This document shows, piece after piece, positions 36,191-48,526 of a stretch of DNA of 64,000 nucleotides. The stretch spans positions 217,552 through 281,551 of the forward strand of contig MU623375.1 of NCBI GenBank assembly GCA_025201765.1, written 5' to 3'. Numbering within the stretch: the first letter of the stretch is position 1; each line of letters opens with the position of its first letter. A model generated the notes under the pieces. The model had not been told where the DNA came from. It saw only the letters and a program-made list of their open reading frames with translations, and ran no database searches. Source of the DNA: Daldinia sp. FL1419 (taxonomy: Eukaryota > Ascomycota > Sordariomycetes > Xylariales > Hypoxylaceae). Position numbers and translations under genes: made by a program.

Positions 36191-36788
36191 TCGTGCCCTT
36201 TCCATTAATAGTTTATCATATAAGCTTTTATTATAATTGGGAGGGCATCATTATCTCGCGATACCATGAACCGTGTGGTCGTAGAGATGTGCCAAATACT
36301 TGGTATTGCCGTTTTAGTTCGAGAAGAGGCTTGAATCCGGGGTCTGTCGGCATAGTTGCTTGCAGTAGAGTCGGGACAAGCATGTGCTACTCGGAGCCAC
36401 GATGGAAGCTAACAGAAAAGACGCTGCATAATGAAATTTACAATCAACATCTAATACTAGCCAAAGAATATTGGCAATCGCTGGTTCCGTCTTACGGAAC
36501 AATCTTTAAACGTAGAGGTAAATTTGAAGCGCTCACTTTTGAATGGAAGCACGACGGATTTCGACCGCCGGTAATAGTCTCATATTCCCAAGCTGGGGTG
36601 TATTATATATTAGGTCGTGATTGCTAAGCTATACGATTTTTGCAACTGGCTATCAACATGGAGAGATGATAGGACGCCTCGAAGTCCAACCGAAGTAGAC
36701 TACCTCTATATGTACCTAGGTATGCGCGTAACTAGCCCTATTGTTTCCATTTTATCATTTCCCATCGAACCCAAATTTCGTTATTAGC
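36191..36788. other. Convergent intergenic region
   Basis: About 600 bp between the BTB gene (plus) and the Cys-rich protein gene (minus). The long plus-strand frame that continues to 36627 is read-through of the BTB gene's unspliced second exon and not a gene. Confidence 0.6.
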
Positions 36789-37301
36789 TCACAGCTGAAA
36801 GGCGCCGAATGCCGTCGCGGAGAATAGCAGGGCCATAATTGTAAACCCAAGGGTGCTCGGGGTAGTGTATTCGGGTCGAAGACCAGCAGCGGCGCCTGGA
36901 GATTCTGTCGAGCTTGGACTGCTGTCGCTGTCGCCGCCACTCTGGGTTGGATTCGAACCGCCGCTATGGGTAACAACAATGCTGGCACTAGCCGATGTAG
37001 GTATAGGTGCACCCGCGTCGGTAGCTGTAGCTGTGGTATTCTGATTGCAGAATATATTGCCAGGGGAGGCTCCCTTCTCACCTAAGCACTTGGTGAGGTC
37101 GCCAACAGTCTGACCCGCGGCGAGGCAGTAGAGCCCGCACCCATCGTAGTAAGAGACGACGTCGGCGGAGCCACAGCACGCGCCTAGGATGTCGGTGTTG
37201 TTGCCCGTGGCAGGTAGTGCGCAGGCAGCGTCTTGTACGGGGATGACATAGAGTTGCGCACCGCAGCCCGAGGAAGGTGTTGGAGTGGAAACGGAAGCCA
37301 T
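36789..37301 (-). CDS. Cys-rich protein with Ser/Thr stalk and C-terminal membrane anchor
   Basis: 170 aa, probably a surface protein. N-terminal half has eight to ten Cys in a compact pattern (CGAQLY, DAACALP, GACCGSADVVSYYDGCGLYC, KCLGE, FCNQN), followed by a Ser/Thr/Gly/Pro-rich stalk (about 90-145) with N-glycosylation sites (NNT, NTT) and a C-terminal hydrophobic helix (TLGFTIMALLFSATAFGAF). That is the plan of a GPI- or membrane-anchored Cys-rich fungal protein. No classical signal peptide precedes the Cys domain in this frame; the N-terminus (MASVSTPTPSSG) may be unconventional or an upstream exon may be missing. I know this Cys pattern from anonymous fungal proteins but no function. 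Confidence 0.7.
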   Translation of the reverse strand: MASVSTPTPSSGCGAQLYVIPVQDAACALPATGNNTDILGACCGSADVVSYYDGCGLYCLAAGQTVGDLTKCLGEKGASPGNIFCNQNTTATATDAGAPIPTSASASIVVTHSGGSNPTQSGGDSDSSPSSTESPGAAAGLRPEYTTPSTLGFTIMALLFSATAFGAFQL

Positions 37302-39812
37302 TTCGGAATTCGGGGTTGGGTTGCTTCCTCGCGTGGCACCGAATTGATATAACGATAGCTTTTGGGGGATGCTTTCGAGCGGCTGATTCTACTGCTATGG
37401 ATTATTGAGGCTGCGAATTAGGTCATTCGAAGAAACATCAAGTACTTTCAGCTTTCGGGCTGAGAAAAGCCTTTAATATACGGGACGTAAGACCATGTCG
37501 ACTAGTTCTAGCCGAGAACAGGCTGGTCCGATTAGAACCAACACGACTTATTTACCCCATCTCGTATCCTACCCTGGTAGCTACTAGAAAAAATTAGATA
37601 AACAAGACATGGCTACTAGGTACACTTGCTTGGCCTGACAACGATCAGTCGAGACGATTGGACGATATGGACACACGGCTATTGGTGCCCGTGCACGAGT
37701 CAACAAGCGATCTAAACATATTTATGTATAACGCCACTTTGCACTGTCCCGAAAATAGCATGCTCTGTCTAGGCCGGCTAGGCAACCTACTTAACGATTT
37801 CGACCAGAAACGGGCACTACATATAATGTGCCTTGAGGTAAGTTACTAGGCAACTAGGTATCGATGTAGGTAAGCATGGATAGGCTACCTTATAACCCAA
37901 ACAACGCTGCTATCGTAGCATTCAAGAGGCTATGTAAAGAAATCCTGCCATACCTATTTGACTCACCTCATAGTGTGGAGATTGGAACAGAAGACACTAG
38001 GTTAGGCAGCTAGGTTAGAGGGTTCGGGAAGCTTGATGGCTCAGGATTAGTAGTGTAGACTAGGTAGATATCTTACTAGGCATAGATACTTAAATTTGGG
38101 GAGCATTGTGCATCATCGAGAATCCCTCGGAGGATTATGAAGTGACACATAAGCCACCATCTGCATCTTGGACATTCCCCAAGGGTTGCAGCGGATGGGA
38201 GTTACCCCTGATATATAATGGCAATATTTATTTACATACTCAGACGCATACGATAGATAATTAGGCAATGTACACGTGTTGGAAGCATCACAAAGTGTTG
38301 CAGACAGTGTGGCACGGTGTCGTACAAGGTCGCTCAGCTGAAAAGTTTGGTGATATATGGTCTGAGTGGTGCAGACCAAGTACTGAATCACGCAGGCGCG
38401 TCCCGACGTCTAGGTAGATAGGTACCCAAGTATGTACCTACCTATATATGGTACCTGCACGCGCAAAGTTATGCCATTTTATTCCCAATGTACCTAAGCA
38501 AGTCGATACCTCATGTCCATCCATACGGATCAGTACCTAGTGATGTACTTACAATTCTTACCGGAAACCGGCATAATCAAGTGTGGGGGTGGGATAGTTC
38601 AATATAGTGGTATACACTAACCTAGGTACCTGTGCATACCTACGCACTTACATACTGTACATTACCTGTTACCTAGGTACTTGAACGCTAAATGGGAACA
38701 CCACGAGGCAAGTGGATCCAGGGGCCGAAACGTCCAGCCCTACCTACATGTTACATATATGTACGTCTTCGTATACAAAAGTTCCATTGGTTTCTCAGTA
38801 TCATCTCGATTCAACACCTGGTAAGCATAATGATTATTTTCACGCTTATCCATCATCGCCAAAGGGAAAAAGAGAAAGAGATAGATGCATAAGCTGTACG
38901 CGTTGAATTACGCCTTGTGCTACCCAGATAAGCCATTCATATGAGGAGATACCTACCTAGGTAGTAGGTAAGTAACGATGCCTACTCGGCTGCCTGGCCC
39001 CAACCGGTAAGCTATTGCTTACTGCCGTATTATGAACGAAGATTTCTTTGTCATATTACACATCCAGCTATATCTAGCTCAGGGGTCAGCAGGTACTTGC
39101 AACCAAGTTACCAGGCTCGAGATTAAACTCACCTCCCACCTCTTAGTAGTTAACTGGACGTTCCTCGACAGTTTGATGAGAGAATCTAGGTATGTAAACT
39201 ATCTTGGAAAAGTGCACATATTGCCAGAGCCCCGTCGCCTATACTCAAACCATCGTCACCCGTGTTATTCCATGACATTTTATAGCGAGTTGATAGTAAG
39301 CTGGGCCGCATTCGGTATCGCAACGATCCAGCACCGGGGGACAGGGGCAAGGTCGCATGCAACCCTCTTGCTGCAGATCTAGCGCGCTCGTGATGTAGCA
39401 GCGAACCTGGAATGGGCTAATCATTCAAAGGTCGCCCATTGGCTTATCTCGTCCTCGCTCAACTATTTTTGTCATCACCCTACCCAGCCGGAATTGGAGT
39501 TCACGTCCGACTCTGTCAAGATCTCCTGAAATGTGCCCGACCCAAACGAGCACAGCCGCTTCTCTAATAAATGGCCGCGTCTGGGGCTTTATATGAACTA
39601 CCACGCCAACCACGCCTGGTTTACACAGTTCGGTCTTGTGGCTATGCCTCTATATCATGTACCCGTCTAGTTCAAAAAGTGCAACCCAGCCTAGTTATTC
39701 TGAACCCGTAAAAGTTTCCCCGCCTCGGCCCGCAAGACTGCCTACCTCTTGATCGTATCTCTTTTCAACACCTTTTTTTAACCCGCATCTATACACCTGT
39801 AGCGGAAGCACC
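37302..39812. other. Intergenic, about 2.5 kb
   Basis: No gene supported; open frames are short and featureless. Rich in TAGGTA/TACCTA palindromes (about 38413-38450, 38618-38632, 38945-38970). Contains the promoter of the Zn2Cys6 gene at its right end, with a pyrimidine-rich stretch at about 39755-39785. Confidence 0.55.
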
Positions 39813-41563
39813 ATGGTTGGCGTAGCTGGTAGGAGTAAAGGCTGCAACACTTGTCGCAAAAGGAGGGTCAAGTGCGGTATGAAATATCTTCTAATCGGCA
39901 GGTCTTGTTTTGATAAACTTACGTTATTGACCTGAGATCAGACGAAGCAAAACCCGAATGTTACCGCTGCATTAAGGCGGGTTTCGAATGTTTAGGCTAT
40001 CAGAGGGCTACACAGTGGCGACACACTTCCCTGGCTCCGGTCCCGGCATCCCGGTTGCATATTTCCGAGCTCGTGGACGTCGTCCAACCGATGCCCGTAA
40101 GCTTTGTGCCTCCGCGGGAGCTCAGCCTAGGAGCCTTCGAGAGGGACATGTGTACCACTCACATGTTTGGAAATTTCGTGTGGAGGTCCTACGGGGCCCT
40201 CTGGCTCAACCAAGCATCCGAGGGTAAACTTGGTAACCTTTCTCTCGACGCTGTAACGGCCCTTTCTCAGCTAAGCTTCGGCTTGAATAATAGCGTTCGA
40301 GAATTACAACTCAAAGGGGCAGCCCAATACGGAAGATGCCTAAGAATCCTAGCAGAAGAACTCCGTAGAGAGAGTGCTACGGGCTACGACAACCGGAGGC
40401 TCGTGGTTCCTATTCTCGTCCTCATGATGGTTTCTGTACGTAATCGCGGGAACATCCTAACCAAGCACCAGACTGATACCTGTGCCAGGCAATCCAAACA
40501 GATAGAACAGCTGCAGTCTTCCATCTTAAAGCTATTGAAAAGGTACTAATGCTATGTGGTCCGAGTGCTTTTCAGCAGCAGCCTTTGAGGAACGCCTTTG
40601 AGGCTTCCAGAGCCACGCTGGTACGTAGTAAAGACCGGTAGCCCTACGAACCAGATCGCTAAAAGATTCTAGTTAATTCCTTCGCTATTTTCTAGGAGAA
40701 GGATATTCCTAGAGGACCCGTGTTGGCAAGACGTGCCATACGCGTTGGACCCGTACGCAAAACCCCAGCAGTCAAGGCTCCTCGACATCTTGGTTACCAT
40801 ACCAGGTTTATTAGAAGAGAATGCCCGCATCGAAAGCATTGGCAACCCCACAGGAGACGGGCCTTCTCCTAACCTAGATAAGCGTTTGAGATACCAGGAG
40901 AGTTTATGCGAGCGTATCATTGTTCAACTGGAGAGGCTCTTCCGCTGGCGCTGGGACTGGCAACGCGAATTCGGCCAATGCATCTCGGAAGATAATTGCA
41001 AACGGCAACCGAGGACTTTTTCTCTCGATGATTCTAATCCTATTGACTGTCCCAAGGAATTCAGCCGTCTACAATTCGATCGCTTCGCGCACGCCAACGA
41101 CATAATGCTTTATAACTCTGCTCTAATATGGCAGATGACTCTCTTGTGGAAACTCAAGCCCTCGCAAGCGAGATTCATGATACAAGGATGCGCGCGGCAT
41201 GCTGCTACTTCGGCAGCCATGTCGCCTCGCTCATCAATGGCATCACATAGCGTCTCATTCGCGCCACTAGCTCAGCCCGGCGCGGCTTTGTCCATCCGAG
41301 ACCCCGCTATCGAAGTTTGTCGCATTTTCGATTGGCAATGCCGGTACCGCGAGCATTGTGGCGCCCTTGATGACCAGGCTTGTCTGTATCTATTCCCGTT
41401 AGGAATGGCCCGATCCATCTTGGGTACCGAGCCGCGTTATCAGAAATGGATTGACGACATGTTGGACTCGAGTCCTGTCACTGCAGGCTACGGTAGACAT
41501 GGCGGAAGCGTAGTTGACTTTGGCTCGTATATCACAAGTCGCGCCCTTTACCCCGATATTTAG
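39813..41563 (+). CDS. Zn2Cys6 fungal transcription factor
   Basis: Sequence-specific regulator of the Gal4-type binuclear-cluster family. Exons 39813-39876, 39942-40435, 40489-40620, 40673-41563; introns 65, 53 and 52 bp; 526 aa in phase. The zinc cluster spans the first intron: Cys 11, 14, 21, 28, 31 and 38 (CNTCRKRRVKC then CYRCIKAGFEC). The rest is the fungal-specific DUF3468-like middle region: GALWLNQAS, MMVS joined to a HLKAIEKVLMLCGPSAFQQQP segment, RRRIFLEDPCWQDVPYALDP and a PGLLEENARIES motif. Without introns 2 and 3 the frame appears broken. Target genes are unknown; its nearest neighbours are gene-poor or relic sequence, so it is not an obvious cluster regulator. Confidence 0.9.
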
Positions 41564-42023
41564 CCTTCAAAGGGTGTGTGTATAAGTTTTGGTCGAGGGC
41601 GTCAAGGGAAACACCTTAACATAAAATATCGTCTTTATGCCGGTGACGCGTGCAGAAGACGCGACATTTAGGAACAAGGCGGCCATTTAGATACTATCAC
41701 GTAACGCGTGTGCTCGGTCGTATAGTGCCAAGAGCTAGCGAATATAATAGGAGGCTATTATTCCAGGATGTATATTTGTAGGTAGAATCACATACATGGG
41801 CCATGTTAGGCAGGTAGGCCTTCGTACGTAACTCACACACTCCACAATACCTAGGTTAGGTAGGTAGGTATCTAGAGAATGAGCGTGCTGATTCTTCAAG
41901 AAGTCCTAGACGTGGAGACCTCCCCAGGAGGGTTTATAGTGCCTCACAATATTTTTCTCCTTCCACGTATCTGCACCTTACAGTCACCTCCTTCCAACAT
42001 AATTATCCTTCCAAAGTTATTAA
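41564..42023. other. Downstream region of the Zn2Cys6 gene
   Basis: About 460 bp, no gene. A GTTAGGTAGGTAGGTATCT tract lies near 41862. Confidence 0.5.
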
Positions 42024-42233
42024 TGTGCGTTTAGGTGGTCTTCACCGAGACTTGGGGCACCAACTATCATGTAATAGCTGAGGCCTAAATAAGTCTGTAC
42101 TGGTGATGAACTGATTGTATATTTTCTAAGAATCTATGCTAGGTTCGTGGCGTGGATATTTATACTAGGTCTAGCCCTAGGCGGTGTACGATTCTGCCGG
42201 GCCAGGTGATCCGTGCTTCCAGCAGGATCCACA
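42024..42233 (+). mobile_element. 210-bp solo-LTR-like repeat, copy 1
   Basis: Begins TGTGCGTTTAGG and ends GGATCCACA, so it has TGTG..CACA inverted termini, and is flanked by 4-bp direct repeats TTAA (42020-42023, 42234-42237). A copy of about 90 percent identity by eye lies in the same orientation at 61489-61699 with a different 4-bp flank. This is the pattern of a solo long terminal repeat left after recombination, or of a short non-autonomous element. No internal retroelement genes are present. Confidence 0.8.
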
Positions 42234-42237
42234 TTAA

Positions 42238-43139
42238 TCCCATTTTCATTATCGAAATACTTTCCCCTATAAAAGTAGCGTATTTAATGGTATCATCTGA
42301 GGATAATATCTATATCTTCACCTCGTAATCGATATTGCCCTATAAAGGAAGGAAGAAATGTGCTCTGCTGTAACAACAAAATCCCAAGGGCATGGTCGGG
42401 ATAGAAGATCAAAATACAGCTTCAGATAGATTTAAAATGGCGGTTAGAGCAGCCTTCAAAGTACATCTGTCTTTAGATATAAGACATCTACATTACCTAG
42501 TGTAGGTAATTAGAATTTAATTCTGTACCGAATATCGGTCTGGTATCCCCCCCAAGAATGGTAACGTCACAGCTTTTGTTACAAGAGTGCCGTAGAAACA
42601 ATCCCGACACCTCAGAACGGCTAAAGGGCAAACAAAAAAAACAGAAGCTGATAGTAAAATCCCCAAAGGGGTTAGAAACGTCCGGCTCGTAGACCATAAT
42701 AAAAGTTACCAAAAGAAAACTTAAATCGACTAAGAACTTGGAGGGGATTGTCAGTCTCCAAGGGACAATCAAGGCATACTAGATGGGGACTTGTAGGCTT
42801 CTGATGCTTGAATTTGTTTTTATTATTGCCCATGTGGTGTATATGTACTGTTAGGTATTACCCGCTAGTAGGTAATTGCTTATTATGATTGCCCTATTGA
42901 TTGTTCAACCTGTGCGCACTATATTATCTATTATTCTATGAAATATATGTACAAAGTTTGTGTTGGATGCCGTGCCCATTCATATACAAATACACTCGTT
43001 GGCCTGTTAGTTAATTCCCCATTTTCACCTTCAGTCCATACCTAGTTCTTTCTCCGATTACAGCCTTGAGCAATTCATCACTTTATCAACTATTATAGAT
43101 CCAAACAGAGATTTAGCTGCCCAGTTTGACCAACTTCTG
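42238..43139. other. Intergenic, about 900 bp
   Basis: AT-rich with no gene; the 91-codon minus-strand frame at 42497-42772 is not supported. Confidence 0.5.
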
Positions 43140-44453
43140 AAGAGAAGGAAGAAGCCCAGAAACAAGCCAAAGAAGCCAACAATCGAGCGGAAAAGCTTGA
43201 AAGTTAAGCTGCCCTAAGCCGGGAGAACAACTATCCTTGAATATCTCAAATGTTACAAAGACTACGTATATCCGAAATTCGCCGTTGAAACAGACAAAAG
43301 TTTGACGTCGAAAGGAGTTAATTAGTGCAACTAAGAAGTGGCGTCCAGACCATTTGGTACCGTGGGACGACTTTTTCGACACTCGGAAATAAATATTTAA
43401 TAAAATTCTAATCATCAATTTGGCCGATCATAAAGCCTTCGACTGTATTAGCGGTTTAAGGGATCTTGGTAAATCGTGACCGTCGAGGATAGCAAACGAG
43501 GCAGGTCTTTCGGACTTTTACAATAGCTACCTAACCTAGGTACATCTACAACCCGCTACGACACTTAATCGAGGTTATAATGGACCGTGACGAAACTAGA
43601 GATGCTTTGAAGATCAGAACCGCCTTAATCATAAGTATTCGACGCAATCCCTAATACCTAGGTAGTTATAAATTTAATGACTCGGCGACACGACGACACA
43701 ATGCTCAACTGCAGCCGATAACCGCGCGTTCGGGTTCCTAAAAGCTAAGCAAACCTACTCCGGATCGGGCCTGTATTACTCAAAGTCGTACGGAACCGCC
43801 TAGGCGCGATATAGCATATATGATTGAGCATAAACCGCTTCACAAGATTACCGCAAATCATTTTCGTATGTCTCTTCGCCCTGGTCACTTTAGTGGCACA
43901 CGAATGATGGATATCGTCGAATAAGTAAGGATCTGGACCAGAGAGTCGAAGAATTTTGAAGACATTCGAGCATATGCCGACAAGTTGTTAGTCACAGCCG
44001 TCACTCAAACATCTCATTATATGATTGAGTATGGGCTTACATACCTATTCATTACTTGCAACTGGCGAGGCTTTCGTTTTCCTTGAAATAGACTGGTCTA
44101 AGCCGAATGAACTATTTTATCACTTGGCGGAGCCCCAGCTTGAAATTCCTGCTGCATGTCCAGGGGACCAAAAATACTGTACACCACTAGGGCAAGTCCT
44201 CGGGTTCAGTCTTTTGGCTCTCGGATCATTGGAAGAGTGTGTTAACCAAAATGGGCGCGAATCGGCGATGGAGAACCTCAAGATATGGGGTTCGGATCTA
44301 GAACCGATACTTAAATCTGCTCCGAAAACAGACCAGGCGTCACCAAATCAGTCGCCTAGCTGCCTGCCTGTTACGTACGACAAGGTGGTTAGATCTACTT
44401 ATCCATTGCGTGACAAGAACCCGAAATTGGGGCCTAGCTATCTTGGCATTTAG
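43140..44453 (+). pseudogene. Decayed member of an expanded fungal gene family
   Basis: Pieces of one protein can be followed in order across several frames and stops: a Glu/Lys coiled coil (EEAQKQAKEANNRAEKLE, near 43141), LEYLKCYKDYVYPKFAVETD (near 43233) then stops, PPRRDIAYMIEHKPLHKITA (near 43800), KLLVTAVTQTSHYMIEYGLTY (near 43983), then a frameshift into YSLLATGEAFVFLEIDWSKP (near 44047), LFYHLAEPQLEIPA, KYCTPLGQVLGFSLLALGS and TYDKVVRSTYPL. I recognise this order (coiled coil, IEYKPPHK-like, LTTGEAIVFLKIDW-like, YYHLAEP, CTAVGQYLAF) from a large anonymous family in Sordariomycete genomes. At least two stops and one frameshift make it non-functional. The last 142 codons remain open by chance of recency. 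Confidence 0.7.
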
Positions 44454-44572
44454 GTATAGCTACGGTCCGGTCCGATCCATATCTCAGCTATGATACAAGT
44501 TTTCGGGCTAGTCGACCTGCCCAGTGCTCTGCGGTGAATGAGTGACATTCCCCCTAACCCTACTATGACTAC

Positions 44573-45404
44573 CTACTCAGGTTGACGGTCGTATGTCGCC
44601 TGCTGGGTCCATGGTTGTGACTGAGTCGCCGCGTAGTTTTGGTGCGAAACTCCCGATTGCAGCTCTGTAGCGCCCGGTACGCTAGCAATGCCGGTATAAT
44701 TTACGGTGCTTATAGGACCGGAAGTCGAATTCTTCTCGGGGTCATTGGCCGAGGCGCCGGCGAATGAAAGGCGAAAATAGTGGCATACGTAGGCGAACGT
44801 TGGGACAAATAGCAACATGACGAGGGCGCAGACGCCCGCTATTCCGCTTAGTACACTTAATGCTTCTTGCGAAGCGACACCAGCACGCTTCCACACTGTA
44901 CAATGGCCGCTGTTTATCGTACTACCGTCGCTGACGCAACTGGCGTTGACTGGTACAGTAAACTTGCTTCGCCGATTCGCAGTGGCACCCATAGCTCCTA
45001 GCCAAAAGATGATCATCATCCCGTCAAGCGTGAGGATCGCCCACGTATTGTAAGCACGTCGGCAAGAGACAACCTTTTCGGACAACAATGCATACACAGA
45101 TATAATCCAAGTAAATATGCCCTATTAGCGGAACGATATTAGTTATGAGACCGTCCGCGTAGGGAGGATGATGTCAAAATACGGCAAGAAGATAATAGCG
45201 AATAATGTATGTTCCGGGATAAAATTGGAAACTTACGCAGACGATGACGAATCCGAGCTCATCGTAGTATAACCCATGAATCCACCAACCTGTCAAAGCG
45301 ACGGCGACTAGAGCCAAAATGATCTGGAAGACTCGAAGTGCTATGAACCATGCTGGAGTTGGGATGATGGCCTCCCCTCTCTTATTTGCGTTTGCCGCTT
45401 CCAT
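44573..45404 (-). CDS. MARVEL-like four-TM membrane protein
   Basis: Exons 45404-45237 and 45121-44573, joined across a 115-bp intron (GTAAGT..TAATAG) in phase 0; 238 aa. Four membrane segments: AWFIALRVFQIILALVAVALTGWW, then FVIVC joined to GIFTWIISVYALL across the splice, a third at ILTLDGMMIIFWLGAMGA and a fourth at LSGIAGVCALVMLLFVPTFAYV. Between the third and fourth is a Cys-containing extracytoplasmic loop (ASCVSDGSTINSGHCTVWK). The tail is Ser/Thr/Gln-rich and cytoplasmic. The length, helix order and loop are those of fungal MARVEL-domain proteins, which shape membranes or sort cargo. Fold assignment is by topology and local similarity, so function is open. Confidence 0.8.
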
Positions 45405-46896
45405 CTGGGTGGTCGTCCGACTATCGATTTCTTGCTGTAACTAGGTACGTAGGTAGGTAATGATTATGGACCTTGACTCGCTTATTTAGCCTCGTTCCCA
45501 AAGACTATAGGTACTTTGGGAAGATATTAACACTATTTTCTCGGGAGCGCAAGCTCGGTATTTGTATAGACGGTCCCCTCTCATCCCTCTTCCGCTCCCG
45601 CGTTGACATCAGTCAGCCTTGGTATGAGGGGTCTTTTAGTTGTCCTCAATGCGTATCCGCGCCCAAGTGCTAGGTAATTAGTATCGGGCTTCAGCCAAGG
45701 TATCACTGGGAGTTGCAGAGGAACCACGCCGGGTGCCTGTCCTAGAAACTGTAGGGGACCTTTCAGCCGCACGAAGTTGGGGATTTGAATCTGATTGGCT
45801 TTAGCCCACTCCTCGTCCCATAGACATGATAGACTATTGTTCAGCCGATTCCGGATCGAGGAGCGACTTAGCTCAGCTAACCACTCACAGCTTTTCGTCA
45901 AGCGAGTCGTTGCGCCAATTCTATTCAAAGCTAAGCCCGACTTTAAAGGCGCCTTGGCAAGGCGAAATCGATACCTACCTAGGTATCACCCCTCTGCGCA
46001 GTCCATAATGATGATGATTGAACTGTGACAACGCCATGGCGGTGAGGCGCCCATGTTCTAGACGAATCCAATTTCGGGATTACGCCCGCACTCTCGAGCT
46101 GCAACTCTTACACAGGGAGCGCGTGGTCAACACTCTAGAATTGTCTGTCAGACATTGCGAATTCTTTTATTCACAGCATACACAAGTATTTTCTAGCATA
46201 CTGTAGGATCGTAGTACCGCATTTGGAGCGTATATGATAGGCATCAGATACAGTTAGACCGAGTACCTGAGTTACCTAGCCGGTACCTAAGTGCGAAATG
46301 CCGGTCATAGAATGATAGCTCCGCTATCTCAAACCTCTAGGTTACGTGTTTAGTCAGGGTGAAAAAAGGGTCTAACCTAGATAATGAGAGATGAATAAGT
46401 GCATGTTGGATTTAGATGAAATCTAAGAGTGAGCGGCTTCTTAGGAGGTTTTTAGTACCCGCGACAGTTCCCAATTTTCGAACCTGTCATCATTAGTACG
46501 GCTAGAATTCCTTCAGGGCGAGTCAATACATATGACATATGGGCTTATATTTAACGTCATTGCAAGACCCGGACGTTAGGTACGATATACTTGGGTACCC
46601 CTTAAGAGCCTAAATTAACAGTCTTGCCACCGCCCGACACAACTATTCGAACGACACAGTCAATATAAACGTCCAACCCCGTTCTGAGACGCTTACTAAC
46701 GGTACGGGATTAGCGGATGTGCTTTATTAGTATAATTTGCGGTAGTATATCTAGGGGTTATTAGAGAACGTACTCGCATAGAACTTTTACAGCTTGGCCT
46801 ATTTTGGACCACTACAGCTTCAAGACTTGATGAAGCCTGCTGGAACGCGATGCAGGTAGGGAGATATTCAGCATAGGCTAGGCTAAGCTGAAACCA
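45405..46896. other. Intergenic, about 1.5 kb
   Basis: No gene supported; overlapping short frames at 45473-46206 on both strands have no features. TAGGTA tracts at about 45441-45460 and 45974-45985. Confidence 0.55.
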
Positions 46897-48526
46897 TCAA
46901 GTCAACGCGGATTGACAGTATTTATCTAGGACGATAATATGCTCTGGGCGTCTGCATATTTTTATAGCAGGCTTCCCCTTAGAATACTTTGACCATTCGG
47001 TACTGACCGTAGGAGCGCTGGGGCGTCGCTCTTCCGTAGGCGCAACCCAGGTTCCTACCACCAAAAAACTCTCGTGTTTGACTAACATCTCGCCTCTGAA
47101 TACCAAATTTCCCTGGTCGTCTTTAGTGAACATAACTTCCGACCCCATATCATCCTCTACCATTGTTTTTGCGTTAGCATCCGAGAATCCTCTCCAACGC
47201 ATCTCCCAGCTCTGGGTGCCTTGGGGTTTAGGACCAACCCACACCCCGGGCTTTAGCACACAAGCCTTTTCAAAAACTTCCAGAGGTACTCGTGATAGAC
47301 TATTGGGTGTAGGAATTGGCCGAAAGCGTGCGAGAGCAAGGATATCGCCTGCTTCGATTATAGCCCAGAGTTGTCGCCCAGCCTTTTGGCGCTTCGAATT
47401 GTTATCCATTTGAACTGTCATAGTCATGGCCACGGGCGAACCTTGCGACACACCCAAAGCCCTAGTGAGCCCGATGGTACTAATCTCATACTTCCCCATG
47501 ATATCCCATGCCCAATCGGGGCGATCCTCTAGATAGCGTGAAGTTGCGCCGGCGTTGACGACGAATCCGGGAATTGGGCCCGGTTTATTCTTGGTCGAAA
47601 TAACCCGCCCCGTACGCGGATTCTCCCATTTGTTATGGGGCTTAGGTAAGGGCGCGCCGGCGTCTTGCAACGCGGATAACTCTCGTTCATCTTCTTCGGT
47701 ATCAGAAGGTGAGTCCCGTTCCCAAAGCGGCTCGTAGAGCTGCTTCCAGTCCTCGAGCATACGGGACGCATCAGTCCGAGCCGTCGGGTTATCAACGGCA
47801 ATCTTATCTTCGTCACTCTCCGGACTTGTTTCTTGCCGCAATCCATCCAGGATTATATGCTTGCCCTTATGTACCATGGCGAACTTGATGCGTATTTCAG
47901 GGCCTCTACTGCCATCGCCTAGGCCAATTCCTTCCTCGAACAGAAACTGCCCTTGCGCCCGAGTCTCTCCGCCTAACTTATAGCCGTCTTCCTCGCCACG
48001 CCACTAGTAGGCAGTTAGTCATTAGTATTAAAGCTGAATTTGAGTCTTTCCACAGCAAACGTCGTCGGTGATTCTAGCATCTGAAAGGCAAGAGGAAGAG
48101 TCCGAGGTTACATACTCTCATCAACCACTCTTTTGACTTAGGACCGGGTCTAACGCCTTCGGCTAATTCGCACGCAGCCTCAAAATCGGGGAGAAACAGC
48201 TTGCCATTAGGATTTAACATGATTGCGCTCTTGGGGCACAACCTCATCCTACCAGTCAGGTTCAAGTTTGGAAAATTGAAGAAAGCATACAGCTGGCACG
48301 CATGAGACGTCGTATGGGAATAACGCATATCCAAAACGTAATCTTTCGCATCTAGTGGCTGATACTTATTTGCACAGCTAAGCCTGTAGCGACCGGTCAC
48401 GTCCCAGCATGCTGTGCCCCTTGTGCTTGAGCTCTTATGCCTAACGCGTTTAGTCGGCGCGCTCTGCGCCTGAGAGTTACCGCCCGTTGGTTTAAGCGGC
48501 CTTTTTACACCCGAAGGCGTCGTCAT
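46897..48526 (-). CDS. Unknown protein with an internally duplicated domain
   Basis: Exons 48526-48116 and 48003-46897 (112-bp intron, GTATGT..CTACTAG) give 505 aa. I do not recognise the family. Two copies of one domain are visible. Copy 1 (about 41-196): WDVTGRYRLS, FEAACELAEGVRPGPKSKEW, LMRWRGEEDG, then GQFLFEEGIG and KGKHIILDG. Copy 2 (about 303-456): WDIMGKYEIS, FEKACVLKPGVWVGPKP, WEMRWRGFSDA, then SEVMFTKDDQGNLVFRGEM and KHESFLVVGTWV. The linker (about 197-290) is acidic and Pro-rich. The basic N-terminus (TKRVRHKSSSTRG) resembles a nuclear signal. The repeated W-[DE]-x3-GKY..EMRWRG pattern, rich in beta-strand-like segments, suggests a small beta-barrel-type module present twice. Function unknown. 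Confidence 0.8.

Noticed and set aside
35557..36627. 356-codon plus-strand frame
   Set aside because: Begins inside intron 1 of the BTB gene and reads past its second intron into intergenic sequence; splicing gives a coherent 279-aa protein instead.
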